Program-made: the position numbers and the translations under genes
Shown here: positions 26,320 through 35,125 of the stretch, piece after piece
Layout: every line of letters begins with the position of its first letter
How positions within the stretch are numbered: the stretch's first letter is position 1
The notes under the pieces: generated by a model
Database searches by the model: none
The model's input: only the letters and a program-made list of their open reading frames with translations
Told to the model about the DNA's origin: nothing
Source of the DNA: Candidatus Villigracilaceae bacterium
GTDB taxonomy: Bacteria; Chloroflexota; Anaerolineae; Anaerolineales; Villigracilaceae
DNA: 64,000 nt
Direction of reading: 5' to 3'
Assembly (NCBI GenBank): GCA_026645935.1
Contig: JAPKMP010000010.1
Span: 107,407-171,406, forward strand

Positions 26320-27570
26320 TTACCTGTACTGCCAGCCAAAGCTGACTGACTTTTGCTCGCCAGGTCGAATGGTGAGTTGCTGGCTTCCGTTGGCGGGTGT
26401 TGTCCATGCGCCTGATCCCAGGATACTGACGTTGCTTCCCTCACCCGCCCTGATGCTGACACAATATGTGCCGCCATACAAACTGCCGAAGGAAAATCTT
26501 CCAAGCGAATCCGCAGTGGATGAAACGGGGACGAGGCTGATCGGGCTGGCACAGGGTCCGAGCTGCAGAAGGACGGTTACGCCCGTAAGATTCGGTTCGC
26601 TGGCTTGCTGTGTTCCGTCTGGTTGCAATGAGTCGTTCCAGACGGCTCCCGAAATCACAAGATTGGGTATGGCATCCTGCATGTCCGCGCCATCGAAATG
26701 CTGACCCGGCGTTACGGAAATGTTGAGGGTGTAGACTGTCTCGTCAGGTCGCTGCAGGCTGAGGCAATAATTGCCGCCAAAACTTCCAGTGATCGTGTAG
26801 CGGCCATCATTGCCGGATTTGGCGCTGGCAAGTCGCGCGCCGCCCGTCCCGCAACTTCCCTGTTGAAGCCAGACTTCACGGTTCGCCATCAGTTGGTCGT
26901 CAAAGTCATATTTGGAATTGCCGTTCAAATTCTGATAAACGAAACCGGAAATGGTGGTTACATCCGGGAAGGCAATCACGATCTTGACCCACAACGGCGA
27001 GTCCTTTTTGCCGACGCCGAATTTGCTTCCATTCGGCGCCTGGAACTTCCAGTCGCTTTCGTAGGCGCCGGGGTAGATGGGCGAAGTCATATCCAGACTC
27101 AGGTCAATGGTCTGACCCGGCGCGACCACGAAGGGCAATGCCAGACGGTCATAAGAGGAGAAGAGTGTGCCGTCGGTAAAGACAAGGCTGTAGCGGTTGT
27201 CCCAGGTACAGGTCCCGTTGTTTTTGACGCGCCAGGTTTTGACAAAGCCGGTATCAGGCGCAAGATTGCTGCCATCAGGGATGGAAACATCCGATATGAA
27301 TTCGGTGCTGTTGACACAAGCTCCCGTTCCTGACGATGGAACAGTGGTTGAGGAGGTCAATATCGGTGTGGCGGTCATTGTGACCGCTGCGGTCATTTCA
27401 GTTGTACTGGTTGGCGATAAACCAGTCGAGGGTTCTGTGGTGAATATCGGATTGACAATAAGGGTGGCTGTTGATTCCGTATACTCCACCGGTGCAGTAT
27501 CCGGCATAGAACAGGCGGATATCACCATGAGTATGGATAGAATGATAATAAGGGATTTGATGTCTTTCAT
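26320..27570 (-). CDS. Secreted lipoprotein with NBR1-type Ig-like and SdrD-B-like domains
   Basis: This 416-residue protein has a lipobox (ILMVISACSM, Cys20) and a Thr/Ser-rich spacer up to about residue 85. An Ig-like domain of the NBR1 'four-Trp' type follows at about 95-200 (FVKTWRVKNNGTCTWDNRYSL, split here: KTWRVKNNGTCTW then SLVF). Two carboxypeptidase-like/SdrD-B-like repeats are then seen (ISGFVYQNLNGNSKYDFDD and ISGAVWNDSLQPDG). These domains bind surfaces or serve as adhesion and stalk modules. It is likely displayed on the cell envelope. Only the domain types, not a binding partner, can be read. Confidence 0.8.
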   Translation of the reverse strand: MKDIKSLIIILSILMVISACSMPDTAPVEYTESTATLIVNPIFTTEPSTGLSPTSTTEMTAAVTMTATPILTSSTTVPSSGTGACVNSTEFISDVSIPDGSNLAPDTGFVKTWRVKNNGTCTWDNRYSLVFTDGTLFSSYDRLALPFVVAPGQTIDLSLDMTSPIYPGAYESDWKFQAPNGSKFGVGKKDSPLWVKIVIAFPDVTTISGFVYQNLNGNSKYDFDDQLMANREVWLQQGSCGTGGARLASAKSGNDGRYTITGSFGGNYCLSLQRPDETVYTLNISVTPGQHFDGADMQDAIPNLVISGAVWNDSLQPDGTQQASEPNLTGVTVLLQLGPCASPISLVPVSSTADSLGRFSFGSLYGGTYCVSIRAGEGSNVSILGSGAWTTPANGSQQLTIRPGEQKSVSFGWQYR

Positions 27571-27641
27571 TTTGTCTCCGGAGAACGGTATTTACAAAGC
27601 GGGTCTTGTTGCGGTTGTATGTTCGGGTATGAGCGAGTTCG

Positions 27642-27890
27642 TCACTTTGTATCTCCTGTGGCCTGTACGGAGACAAGCACAATGCCGTGTCCGTGCAGGC
27701 GGCGGATCAAGCCGACCAAGCCAGCCTGATCCATGACAACGTTGGAGATTGCGGTGATCTCGTTATCGTCCGCCAGCGTTTCTACTTGCGCCTTCGCTTC
27801 ACCGAACCAGTTCAACCAGGATTCATCCAGTTGACCATGGATGCGAATCTCGTAGGTATTTTGTGTATTCAAACTTATTTGTTGCGGCAT
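27642..27890 (-). CDS. Conserved small protein, 82 residues
   Basis: The protein starts MPQQISLNTQNTYEIRIHG and contains HLDESW-like GQLDESWLNWF and a C-terminal VVMDQAGLVGLIRRLHGHG. It appears to be a small alpha/beta protein, reminiscent of proteins often found beside LuxR-type regulators and proteases in Chloroflexota. No function is known. AAGGAACGAAC precedes the ATG. It is 14 bp downstream of the CPBP gene and on the same strand, so probably in one operon with the two CPBP genes. Confidence 0.65.
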   Translation of the reverse strand: MPQQISLNTQNTYEIRIHGQLDESWLNWFGEAKAQVETLADDNEITAISNVVMDQAGLVGLIRRLHGHGIVLVSVQATGDTK

Positions 27891-27904
27891 GTTCGTTCCT
27901 TGTG

Positions 27905-28702
27905 TCACGCCAAGCCGAGCACGAGTCCCAGCACCAGGAAAAGCATGAATACGCTTTGCCCGGAATGCAGGATGATAGAAAACCAGGTACTGCGGAAGCG
28001 TTTGGCAGAGAAAGCATAGATTAAACCAGTAAGGATGGATGACGGGATGCCCCAGGGTTGATGAATATGATAGAACCCAAAGAGCACGCCATTGGCAATC
28101 CAGTCCCATTTGCCGAACACGCCTTCCATTTTTGGCAGCAGTACGCCGCGGAACAGGAATTCCTCGCCGAGTACGGTATTGAACAGCGATTGCACAAAGA
28201 TCAATCCAAACCAGCCCCAGGCGCCGATCCATTGGTCGAACAACGCGGGGTCGAACATCGCCTTGCTCTCAAAGGTATCAATTAGCCCAGTCAGAGATGG
28301 AAATGCTGTCCCTATAAAATTAACGATCATGGGTCGCACAGCCATTCCGATGAAGGCAACCAGTAGGGTCAATGGGATCAGCCACCACCACAGGGCTTTC
28401 TTTGTCTCGCCGCTTCGCGCGGACTTTGGATGATTCAGCCAAAACCGACGGCTGATCGTCCCCGGACGGATGTTCCCCTCTTCGCGGTAGAGAATGATCA
28501 TCGCCAGCACAAACTCCCAGACCAGCCCGACAGTCAGAAGTTTCATGCGCAGAATACCGGCTTCCATAGGCGGGAGACCTGCGCTCAAAGCGGGGTACGC
28601 CACCCAGCCCAAAATCCACATCGGCGCGCCAGCGGCGAACCAGATGGCAAGGATTTGCGGGAGAGTGTATTGATCTTTCTTGGAAGTAGTTTGATTTGAC
28701 AT
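27905..28702 (-). CDS. CPBP-family intramembrane metalloprotease
   Basis: This 265-residue membrane protein has the CPBP motifs EEFLFRGVLLPKM, FGFYHIHQPW and a C-terminal ILHSGQSVFM His motif. It has a cytosolic N-terminus (SNQTTSKKDQY) and about eight segments. It is closely similar to the adjacent gene at 28734-29558, sharing GEEFLFRGVLLPKM and GVLFGFYH/AVLFGFYH, so the pair arose by tandem duplication. It may act on membrane-bound signalling proteins. AAGGAAAAGTCTC lies upstream of the start. Confidence 0.9.
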   Translation of the reverse strand: MSNQTTSKKDQYTLPQILAIWFAAGAPMWILGWVAYPALSAGLPPMEAGILRMKLLTVGLVWEFVLAMIILYREEGNIRPGTISRRFWLNHPKSARSGETKKALWWWLIPLTLLVAFIGMAVRPMIVNFIGTAFPSLTGLIDTFESKAMFDPALFDQWIGAWGWFGLIFVQSLFNTVLGEEFLFRGVLLPKMEGVFGKWDWIANGVLFGFYHIHQPWGIPSSILTGLIYAFSAKRFRSTWFSIILHSGQSVFMLFLVLGLVLGLA

Positions 28703-28733
28703 GAGACTTTTCCTTTCATTCACACAGACTTTT

Positions 28734-29558
28734 CTAACCGCCCGTCATCCCGAGGATGACAGCCAGGATGCCAACAAACATGAAGACTCCTTCCATGCCG
28801 TGGATGATGACCGCCATCCAGTTGCTGCGAAACCGCCGGGCGAGCCAGGTGATCGCCAGGCTGCCCACGATGATGCTGGGGATCATCCAAGGTTTATGCA
28901 GGTGATAGAAACCGAAGAGAACCGCGTTTGCCACCCAATCGTACCTTCCAAAAATTCCCTGCATTTTTGGCAGGAGCACGCCGCGGAAGAGAAACTCCTC
29001 CCCCAGGAAATAGTTGAGCAGCCCGCTCGCCAGGGCAACTCCCAATAACCACCATTGACCCTGGAATTCGGGGGTGGCCAACTGTGATTGATCCACGAAA
29101 GGAGGAGGCTGCAGCGCAGGAAACAGCCAGGTCACAGGCGCATCCAGATACTCGGCAAGCCCAAACCCAACCAGAGCCGAGAAGATGAAGGCGGGCAGAA
29201 GCCACCAGAACAACCTTGGAATCGGCTGGTCCGTTTTTGGATCGCGCGGGACTTGCAGCCACGTCCGCTGGCGGATAGCGCTCCAGCGCAGTGTGCCGAG
29301 TTCGCGGTACACGATCACGAGCGACACAACGAACTGCCACACCATGCCCACAATGAGCAACAGCCAATATGTGATGCCGGGGTGTAACGGGACGTAGGGG
29401 ATGACGGCTGGGGTAACGACCCAAGCCAGCAGCGCCATGGGTAGGGCGACCAGCGCCCAGATGCCGAGGATCTGCCAGAGGGTGTATTGACAGCTCTCGT
29501 GGCTCAGCGAGAGTTCTTGCGTATTACTTCTTGTTGAAGTGATGTTTTGGGTTGACAT
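28734..29558 (-). CDS. CPBP-family intramembrane metalloprotease, tandem paralogue
   Basis: This 274-residue protein has the same motifs as its neighbour (GEEFLFRGVLLPKMQG, FGFYHLHKPW, IIHGMEGVFM). The N-terminal 20 residues are soluble and Ser/Thr-rich. CAGGAGAAATCTC precedes the ATG. Thirty-one bases separate it from the neighbour. It is close to the serine hydrolase and MalT-like regulator genes, but a long palindrome at 29579-29640 separates it from the hydrolase. Confidence 0.9.
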   Translation of the reverse strand: MSTQNITSTRSNTQELSLSHESCQYTLWQILGIWALVALPMALLAWVVTPAVIPYVPLHPGITYWLLLIVGMVWQFVVSLVIVYRELGTLRWSAIRQRTWLQVPRDPKTDQPIPRLFWWLLPAFIFSALVGFGLAEYLDAPVTWLFPALQPPPFVDQSQLATPEFQGQWWLLGVALASGLLNYFLGEEFLFRGVLLPKMQGIFGRYDWVANAVLFGFYHLHKPWMIPSIIVGSLAITWLARRFRSNWMAVIIHGMEGVFMFVGILAVILGMTGG

Positions 29559-29578
29559 GAGATTTCTCCTGTATTTGC

Positions 29579-29640
29579 AACCGTCCCGAAGGTTTTCGCT
29601 TTCAGAAGACTTTGCGTTAGGGCAAGCCTTCGGGACGGTT
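29579..29640 (-). repeat. Long palindrome / terminator between serine hydrolase and CPBP genes
   Basis: Perfect 14-bp arms AACCGTCCCGAAGG (29579-29592) and CCTTCGGGACGGTT (29627-29640) flank a 34-base loop. It sits 13 bp downstream of the serine hydrolase stop and upstream of the CPBP gene. No T run follows, so termination is only possible, and it may be an interspersed repeat. Confidence 0.65.
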
Positions 29641-29653
29641 TAGGGTTTTTCAA

Positions 29654-31639
29654 CTAATACCGCCAGCCCAGCCAGTTCCAGTAATGCAGGAACCAGACGA
29701 AAGCGACCGCGGCGAGCGTTCCCAGCGTGTAATAGACTCGGTAGGCAGCGCCCCAGAATTTGTTCTTCCACGCCAGCACGGTGTAGACCAGCGCGGCGGG
29801 AGTCAGCAGGGCGGACAAGACGCCGAATGCCATAGCGATCTCCGTGGTTAACGCGATGCCGTGCAATTCCGATGGCTGAGTTGGGGGAAACTTAAGCGCC
29901 GCGCCAACCAGGAACAATATATTCAGAAGGCTGACGGCAAGGATGACCCGGTCAGCCACGAGGGCGGAGCGAGGGGCGGGATCACCGACCAAACGACGAT
30001 TCCGAATGAAGCGCGCCAACGCCACAGGGAGCATGGACATAAACGTCAGGATGCAAACCAGAGCCAACATCATGTTGAAACCGGGAGTTTCGTACCAATC
30101 AAGTTTTACGTAGGCATAATGAGGTATGAAATCGGTAGACATGTAGGTGATCCGTCCTTTGTCATCCTCACGAAAGACCATGGAGAATGGACCGTCCACC
30201 TGGCGGAAGTAAAGCGGCTCCACTTCCACAAATCGCAACTCGTTCCCTTCTCCCATGGGAAGCGCCAGCGTGCCATCGCCCCCATCGCGGATTTCCAACG
30301 TGAATAAGCCCAAAAACCGGGCTACTCTTTCAGGGGTGGTGGAGTGGTCATTGGTAGATTTGTATAATCCCGTGAACCGTTCCGCCTGTTGAGCAAAATC
30401 CGGGGGAGGTTGGGTTGGCGCAACCGCAGGGGCGGGATAGTAGTGGTCAAAAAACGCCCTCTGGAATCCAACATGCTGAAAATCCAGCCCTCCGGCTCCG
30501 GCGCTGTTGTAAACCACATATACGCCCAGATGCTGATCGGGTAAAAGCAGAAACACACCAAACATCATCGGCGAATATCCTGAATGTCCGAGAACCCATT
30601 GTCCGTTTTCGCTGAAATCGAACAAGCCGTACGCGGTTCCTTTCAGACGCGGGTCGGGGGTGTACAGGGTGGTCAGCATTTGCCGCGCCGTGTCTTCTTC
30701 CAAAATGCGAATCTCGGTGGATGCGTCGCCATAGAAACCGCCCTCAAGCCGCGCGATCATGAAGCGCGCCATGTCTGTGACGCTGAGCTGATGGGAGCCG
30801 GATGGCATCCCTGCCGGTTGACCCACGTAATCGGGGAATTGCTGTAAAGCGCCGTCCACATACGTGTAACTCTCAGACATAAAGGGGCGCAGGTTTTCCG
30901 GTATTGGCAGACGAACGTTGGAGTGAGTCATGCTGAGCGGGTTAAAGATATGTTTTTGGATGTATTGATCGTAGGGTTCACCCGATACCCGCGCCACGAT
31001 ATATCCGCCCAGCATGGCGTTGTAATTCGAGTAGCCTGCTGCTTCGCCGGGCGGACGTACCCGCCCTGGAAAATTATCAACCAGCCATTCGCGTTCCGAA
31101 ACCAATTCACTGGCGTCTGGCGTCAAACTTTCGAGCCAGCGGTCTTCGATGCCGGATGTGTGAGCCATCAGGTGTTTCAGTGTGATCGGCTGTGGATACG
31201 TATCGGGGATGCGAAAATCGAGATAGGTGTTGATGTCCGCGTCCAGGTCCAGTTTCCCCTGCTCCACGAGTTGCATCACCGCTGTCCAGGTGAATACTTT
31301 GCCGACCGAGCCGATGCGAAACATCGTCTGTTCGGGGTCAACGGGGATCTTGTTCTCGAGGTCGGCGTAGCCGTAGCCCTTGGCGAAGAACAACTGCCCG
31401 TCTTTGACGACTGCGATGGCGGCTCCGGCGATGTGGCGTTCCTCCATTTGACGCGGGATCAGTTCGTCCATGAACGCTTCCATTTCCGCCGGGTCTGTCG
31501 GACCCTGCGCCTGATTCAGCGAAACAGGCATTTCCTCCCCCACGGCAACGCCACCCGCCCTCGCCGCGACAGGTACGGCAAATGACACCATGAGCAAGGC
31601 GGCCATCACAAGCATGATCGAAAGTCGTTTTGTATTCAT
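29654..31639 (-). CDS. Serine hydrolase, beta-lactamase/PBP family with C-terminal membrane segments
   Basis: This 661-residue protein has a signal peptide (residues 1-27). The catalytic domain has the nucleophile S111 in RIGSVGK (SxxK, Lys114), a YSN motif in AGYSNYNAM, and HSGYSPMM in place of KTG. This is the class-C/EstB-like serine hydrolase fold (peptidase S12). After about residue 540 there are four hydrophobic segments, so it is an extracytoplasmic enzyme with a C-terminal membrane domain. Family members act on D-amino acid peptides or small esters; the substrate is unknown. It lies downstream of the MalT-like gene, which has its own terminator. Confidence 0.85.
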   Translation of the reverse strand: MNTKRLSIMLVMAALLMVSFAVPVAARAGGVAVGEEMPVSLNQAQGPTDPAEMEAFMDELIPRQMEERHIAGAAIAVVKDGQLFFAKGYGYADLENKIPVDPEQTMFRIGSVGKVFTWTAVMQLVEQGKLDLDADINTYLDFRIPDTYPQPITLKHLMAHTSGIEDRWLESLTPDASELVSEREWLVDNFPGRVRPPGEAAGYSNYNAMLGGYIVARVSGEPYDQYIQKHIFNPLSMTHSNVRLPIPENLRPFMSESYTYVDGALQQFPDYVGQPAGMPSGSHQLSVTDMARFMIARLEGGFYGDASTEIRILEEDTARQMLTTLYTPDPRLKGTAYGLFDFSENGQWVLGHSGYSPMMFGVFLLLPDQHLGVYVVYNSAGAGGLDFQHVGFQRAFFDHYYPAPAVAPTQPPPDFAQQAERFTGLYKSTNDHSTTPERVARFLGLFTLEIRDGGDGTLALPMGEGNELRFVEVEPLYFRQVDGPFSMVFREDDKGRITYMSTDFIPHYAYVKLDWYETPGFNMMLALVCILTFMSMLPVALARFIRNRRLVGDPAPRSALVADRVILAVSLLNILFLVGAALKFPPTQPSELHGIALTTEIAMAFGVLSALLTPAALVYTVLAWKNKFWGAAYRVYYTLGTLAAVAFVWFLHYWNWLGWRY

Positions 31640-31692
31640 TTTCTAACTCCTTTTTGGGGCGAATACATTGCCGCCATTCTAGGACTCAAGTC

Positions 31693-31724
31693 AAAAAAAA
31701 GAACCACATATTCATGTGGTTCTT
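31693..31724 (-). terminator. Rho-independent terminator of the MalT-like gene
   Basis: On the minus strand AAGAACCACAT and ATGTGGTTCTT form an 11-bp stem with a four-base loop, followed by eight T residues. Confidence 0.95.
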
Positions 31725-31754
31725 CCGCAGAAAACATGTGGTTTGAATAAATGG

Positions 31755-34490
31755 TTAGATGAGCTTCATCTCCCGGGCTTTCTCGATCGCCTGCGTGCGT
31801 TTGTTGACCGCGAGTTTACGATAGATACCCTTGACATGAAATTGCACCGTGTTCATGCTGAGGAAGAGTTTCTGCCCGATGTCTTTATAGGACTCCCCCA
31901 CCGCCAATAGTCGCAGCACGTCGAGTTCACGGTCGGTGAGTTCGGCGGACGTTGGAGAACGTCCGCTGCGCAGATTGTCGCCCGGCATCGCCTCCAGCAA
32001 GCGTTTAACGTAGGCAGAGAGATCGTTGTTTTTCAACTTCCGAAGCGTGGATTCAAGCAGAGGGCGCAGGAGATCGCCCTCGTCCAGAAAGAGGCGGAAA
32101 TAGCCGCGCGGGGAAGATGCTTTAAGCGCCGACTCGATCATGCGATGCGCTTCCCCGGCTTTTCCCTCCGCGTGATACATCAGCGCCCTGAGAAGCCAAA
32201 TCTCGATCAGCCAGTCGTAAAGCTCATGGGTATGCGCAAACTTTTCCTGGCGGGCAAAGTATTTGTGAACATCCAGCAACGAGGAAGCCTTTGGATTTCC
32301 TGCAAACGACTTTGTCAGGATGTAGGCATCGCTCAGGTATGTCTGAAAACGGATTCTACTCATGAAGTCGATACCGGTTATGTCGGGTAAGGTTCTAAAT
32401 CTGGCCGCGGCTTGTGTCACCTTGAGAGGTGCTTCCTCAAAATTATTGTTACTCTCCTCCGGATCATATAAAGAAAAACGAAGCCGCAAAGTCTTTGCAT
32501 AAGGGGCGCTTTCGGGCCGGGTCTCTTCGAGAAATTTCAGGCTTTCAGTTATTCCCTCCCGGTCGCCTTGAGCGGAACGTAATCGCGCCAGGGCTGCATA
32601 GCCTTTCATGTGAGTCCGGAACTCCCCGGTCCAGCGGACAAGACTCAAACCTTGAGTCAGAGCCTGTTCGGCTTCTGTCAGAAGATTTTTCTCGAGCAGG
32701 ATGCAACCTTTCAGAATGTAGAGCGCACCGATGGGAGGAAATCTTTGCCCGGCCAGGAATCGGTTGAACCGATCGATATTCGCCTCGGAAAGCTCCAAGG
32801 CGAGTTTCAACTGCCCTTTTATCATCGCAATCAAGATCAGGTTAACCGGTCCATAAATGGCGGCATAGAAATTGCCGCCAGCCACCCCATCTTCAAGTGT
32901 TTCATTGAATGCTTTCTCAGCGGCTGGCAGGTCGGCAAGCGCCAAATATCCGTTACCGGCGACCATGGCATTGACACTGCGGATGGCTTTTTCGTTTTCG
33001 GGCAGGAGGCGCTGGGCTTTTTGGGAGGTTTCGATTATTTTCTCCGGCGTTTCGCGCGTCAGCCCCAGTGGTCCCACGATAAACGCCTGAATGCTGGCGG
33101 TATGCCCGGCGACGAGGTTTCGAAGGGATTCATCCGCATTTGTGCGGTTCAGGGCGTCATCGGCAGCTTGTAATAGCTTTGCCACATCTTCCATGCGTAT
33201 CGCAACTCGCTGCATAAGGACGAGCGACCATGCCTTGCAGATGTACAACATGGGCGAGGCTTGTGTGAGAAGTTCCGGCAACCTATCGAACCAATCCCTG
33301 ACCGTGGAAATTTCGCCCTGGTAAATCATTGGCAGGGCATGTCTTTCAATCAATTCGGACGCTTTATCGCCGCTCGACATTTGAAAAGCATGCTCGACCG
33401 CTTTCTGGATAAATCCATTTTTTTCATACCAGTCTGCGGCGCGTTCGTGCAGCACGACCAAGTATTCCGGCTCGACTTGTAAAAGTTGGTTCATAAGCAG
33501 TTCGCCGAACAGAGCGTGGTAGCGATACCAATTGCGCTCTTCATCGAGGGAAACCAGAAACAGGTTGTTGCTTTCCAGATATTGGAGAAATTTCTTGCTT
33601 TCCCGTCGTTCAGTCACGGCTTCGCACAGGGGAGCGGATAACTGGTTCAAAACGGATGTCCGCCGCAGAAATTCCCGCATCTCCTCCGACTGGCTGTTGA
33701 GGGTTTCTTCGATAAGATAATCCAGAACGTGACGGTGAGTCCCGCCAAACGCCTCGACAAATTTTGCCGTGTCCCTGTTTTCCTTCAATGACAATGCCGC
33801 CAGTTGAAGACCCGCTGCCCAGCCTTCCGTCTTGTCTTTCAGGATTTCCGTTTCCTTTTTGGAAAGATTGACTCCCATCACGTCCGCGAAAAATTCGACC
33901 GCCTCTTCGAGTGAGAAGCTCAAATCCGCCGCGCGAATCTCGGTGAGTTGATTTCGCACCCGCAGGCGCGTCAGCGGCAGGTTGGGGTCTTCACGGGTTG
34001 CGATGACCAGCCGCAGGCTGGCAATGGATCGATTGAGCAAGTATTCGACAGCCTGATCTATCATCTCGTTTTCGATCAGGTGATATTCTTCCAAAACCAA
34101 AATGATCGGCTGATCCAGACCGTGCAGGTCATTGACCAACAATCCAAGCGCGGCAGTAGGATGTACCTCCTGCGCGTTTTCCACCATCTCCAGCGCAGAC
34201 TGACCGAGATCGCTTACCGCCCTGCCCAGGGCAGTCAGGACATAGAGGAGAAATTGTTTGAGGTCGTTATCTGATTTTTCCAGCGTGGCCCACGCCACCG
34301 GGCATCCCGCCTGCTCCACCCACATGCGAATGGTGGTGGTTTTTCCATATCCCGCCGGGGCGGATACCAAAGTAAGCAAATGTCCATCACGCAATCCGTC
34401 GTTCAATTGCTCGAGGACTTTTCTTCTGGGAACCAGAATCTGGCGCAAAATCGGCAGACTGATCTTGGTCGCCAGCAAGGGATCGGACAT
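31755..34490 (-). CDS. MalT-like LuxR-family ATP-dependent transcriptional regulator
   Basis: This 911-residue STAND-type regulator has an N-terminal NTPase with Walker A SAPAGYGKTT at about residue 45. A winged/helical region and long TPR-like helices run over about 360-790, and a C-terminal LuxR HTH reads LTDRELDVLRLLAVGESY and SMNTVQFHVKGIYRKL. Such proteins bind ATP and an inducer, oligomerise and activate transcription. The linker before the HTH is encoded by a 22-bp palindrome (31945-31966). A GGAG lies upstream of the start. Likely targets include the adjacent serine hydrolase and CPBP genes, but no site is proven. Confidence 0.9.
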   Translation of the reverse strand: MSDPLLATKISLPILRQILVPRRKVLEQLNDGLRDGHLLTLVSAPAGYGKTTTIRMWVEQAGCPVAWATLEKSDNDLKQFLLYVLTALGRAVSDLGQSALEMVENAQEVHPTAALGLLVNDLHGLDQPIILVLEEYHLIENEMIDQAVEYLLNRSIASLRLVIATREDPNLPLTRLRVRNQLTEIRAADLSFSLEEAVEFFADVMGVNLSKKETEILKDKTEGWAAGLQLAALSLKENRDTAKFVEAFGGTHRHVLDYLIEETLNSQSEEMREFLRRTSVLNQLSAPLCEAVTERRESKKFLQYLESNNLFLVSLDEERNWYRYHALFGELLMNQLLQVEPEYLVVLHERAADWYEKNGFIQKAVEHAFQMSSGDKASELIERHALPMIYQGEISTVRDWFDRLPELLTQASPMLYICKAWSLVLMQRVAIRMEDVAKLLQAADDALNRTNADESLRNLVAGHTASIQAFIVGPLGLTRETPEKIIETSQKAQRLLPENEKAIRSVNAMVAGNGYLALADLPAAEKAFNETLEDGVAGGNFYAAIYGPVNLILIAMIKGQLKLALELSEANIDRFNRFLAGQRFPPIGALYILKGCILLEKNLLTEAEQALTQGLSLVRWTGEFRTHMKGYAALARLRSAQGDREGITESLKFLEETRPESAPYAKTLRLRFSLYDPEESNNNFEEAPLKVTQAAARFRTLPDITGIDFMSRIRFQTYLSDAYILTKSFAGNPKASSLLDVHKYFARQEKFAHTHELYDWLIEIWLLRALMYHAEGKAGEAHRMIESALKASSPRGYFRLFLDEGDLLRPLLESTLRKLKNNDLSAYVKRLLEAMPGDNLRSGRSPTSAELTDRELDVLRLLAVGESYKDIGQKLFLSMNTVQFHVKGIYRKLAVNKRTQAIEKAREMKLI
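31945..31966. repeat. REP-like palindrome inside the MalT-like gene
   Basis: GCGGACGTT, four-base loop, AACGTCCGC: perfect 9-bp arms. On the coding strand it is read as the linker around RSGRSPTSAEL just before the LuxR HTH. It closely matches the palindrome at 62766-62787 beside the RAYT gene. Confidence 0.8.
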
Positions 34491-34650
34491 TTGTATGTCT
34501 CCGTAGAAATATCATTCCTATTTTACAACAAGCCCGGGATGTTTTGCAGTATCCACGATTTGGAGATCGCTGGAAGGAAATGCATCTTCGATCCGGAAAT
34601 CAATGCATTGATAATGAAACTGGAGCGACGCATTGGTCTCGCCGATTCGA

Positions 34651-34727
34651 GAGACCCTGAAGTTCACCACACCCCACGAAATTGAAGCGGCAGCGAAAGC
34701 AGGCAAGCTTCGCGAAGGAAAAGGAAA
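34651..34727 (+). pseudogene. Fragment of a second PolX-type helix-hairpin-helix region
   Basis: Frame at 34651 reads ETLKFTTPHEIEAAAKAGKL followed by REGKG. The intact PolX at 37844-39571 reads KTLNITTLAQLETAAKAGKL then RDLPG at the corresponding place. Similarity is lost at 34728, exactly where a palindromic insertion begins. No flanking PolX sequence is recognised upstream, so this is a short decayed fragment. The rest of 34491-35076 has no supported gene. Confidence 0.5.
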
Positions 34728-34819
34728 TAGACTTCTTGAAAAAGTCAAATTTTTAACTTGCTCAAGGCGGCGTTTCCGCCGCCGAGGAACGCGACGGAAG
34801 CACTTATGCAAGAAGTCTA
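34728..34819. mobile_element. MITE-like palindromic insertion (92 bp)
   Basis: Perfect 11-bp terminal inverted repeats TAGACTTCTTG (34728-34738) and CAAGAAGTCTA (34809-34819) surround an inner GGCGGCGTTTCCGCCGCC hairpin. No transposase is encoded. It interrupts the PolX-like fragment. Confidence 0.65.
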
Positions 34820-35076
34820 ATATATCCTACCCACAGTCGCAAATTGCACATTCCCATTTTAATAAACCGCATTACGCGGCTATGCCGGGTATAAAATAAT
34901 GGGCTTGCTTTTAATTATGTCCGAATTGTGCAAAGACATCTCTCTCCTCGAGCGTGATAATGTAGTTTTGCCGCAAAGCCGGTTCGATTGTTGCTGGAGA
35001 GTCTTAATACATGCCTTCAATCTTGTTTGGTAAGTGGTGCTCCAATTTTAGATGTCGGCGGTTTACGAGCCAATGG

Positions 35077-35107
35077 AAAAAGCCGCCCAACAAGTGGACG
35101 GCTTTTT
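35077..35107 (-). terminator. Rho-independent terminator of the beta-helix gene
   Basis: AAAAAGCCGCCC and GGACGGCTTTTT form a 12-bp stem with one mismatch and a seven-base loop, 19 bp beyond the stop of the minus-strand gene. Confidence 0.85.
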
Positions 35108-35125
35108 AGCGAATGGCATCATACG

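Noticed and set aside
31941..31970. Palindrome in the MalT-like gene as an internal transcription terminator
   Set aside because: It is in frame with no T run and its twin at 62766 is a repeat; read-through as linker codons is more likely.
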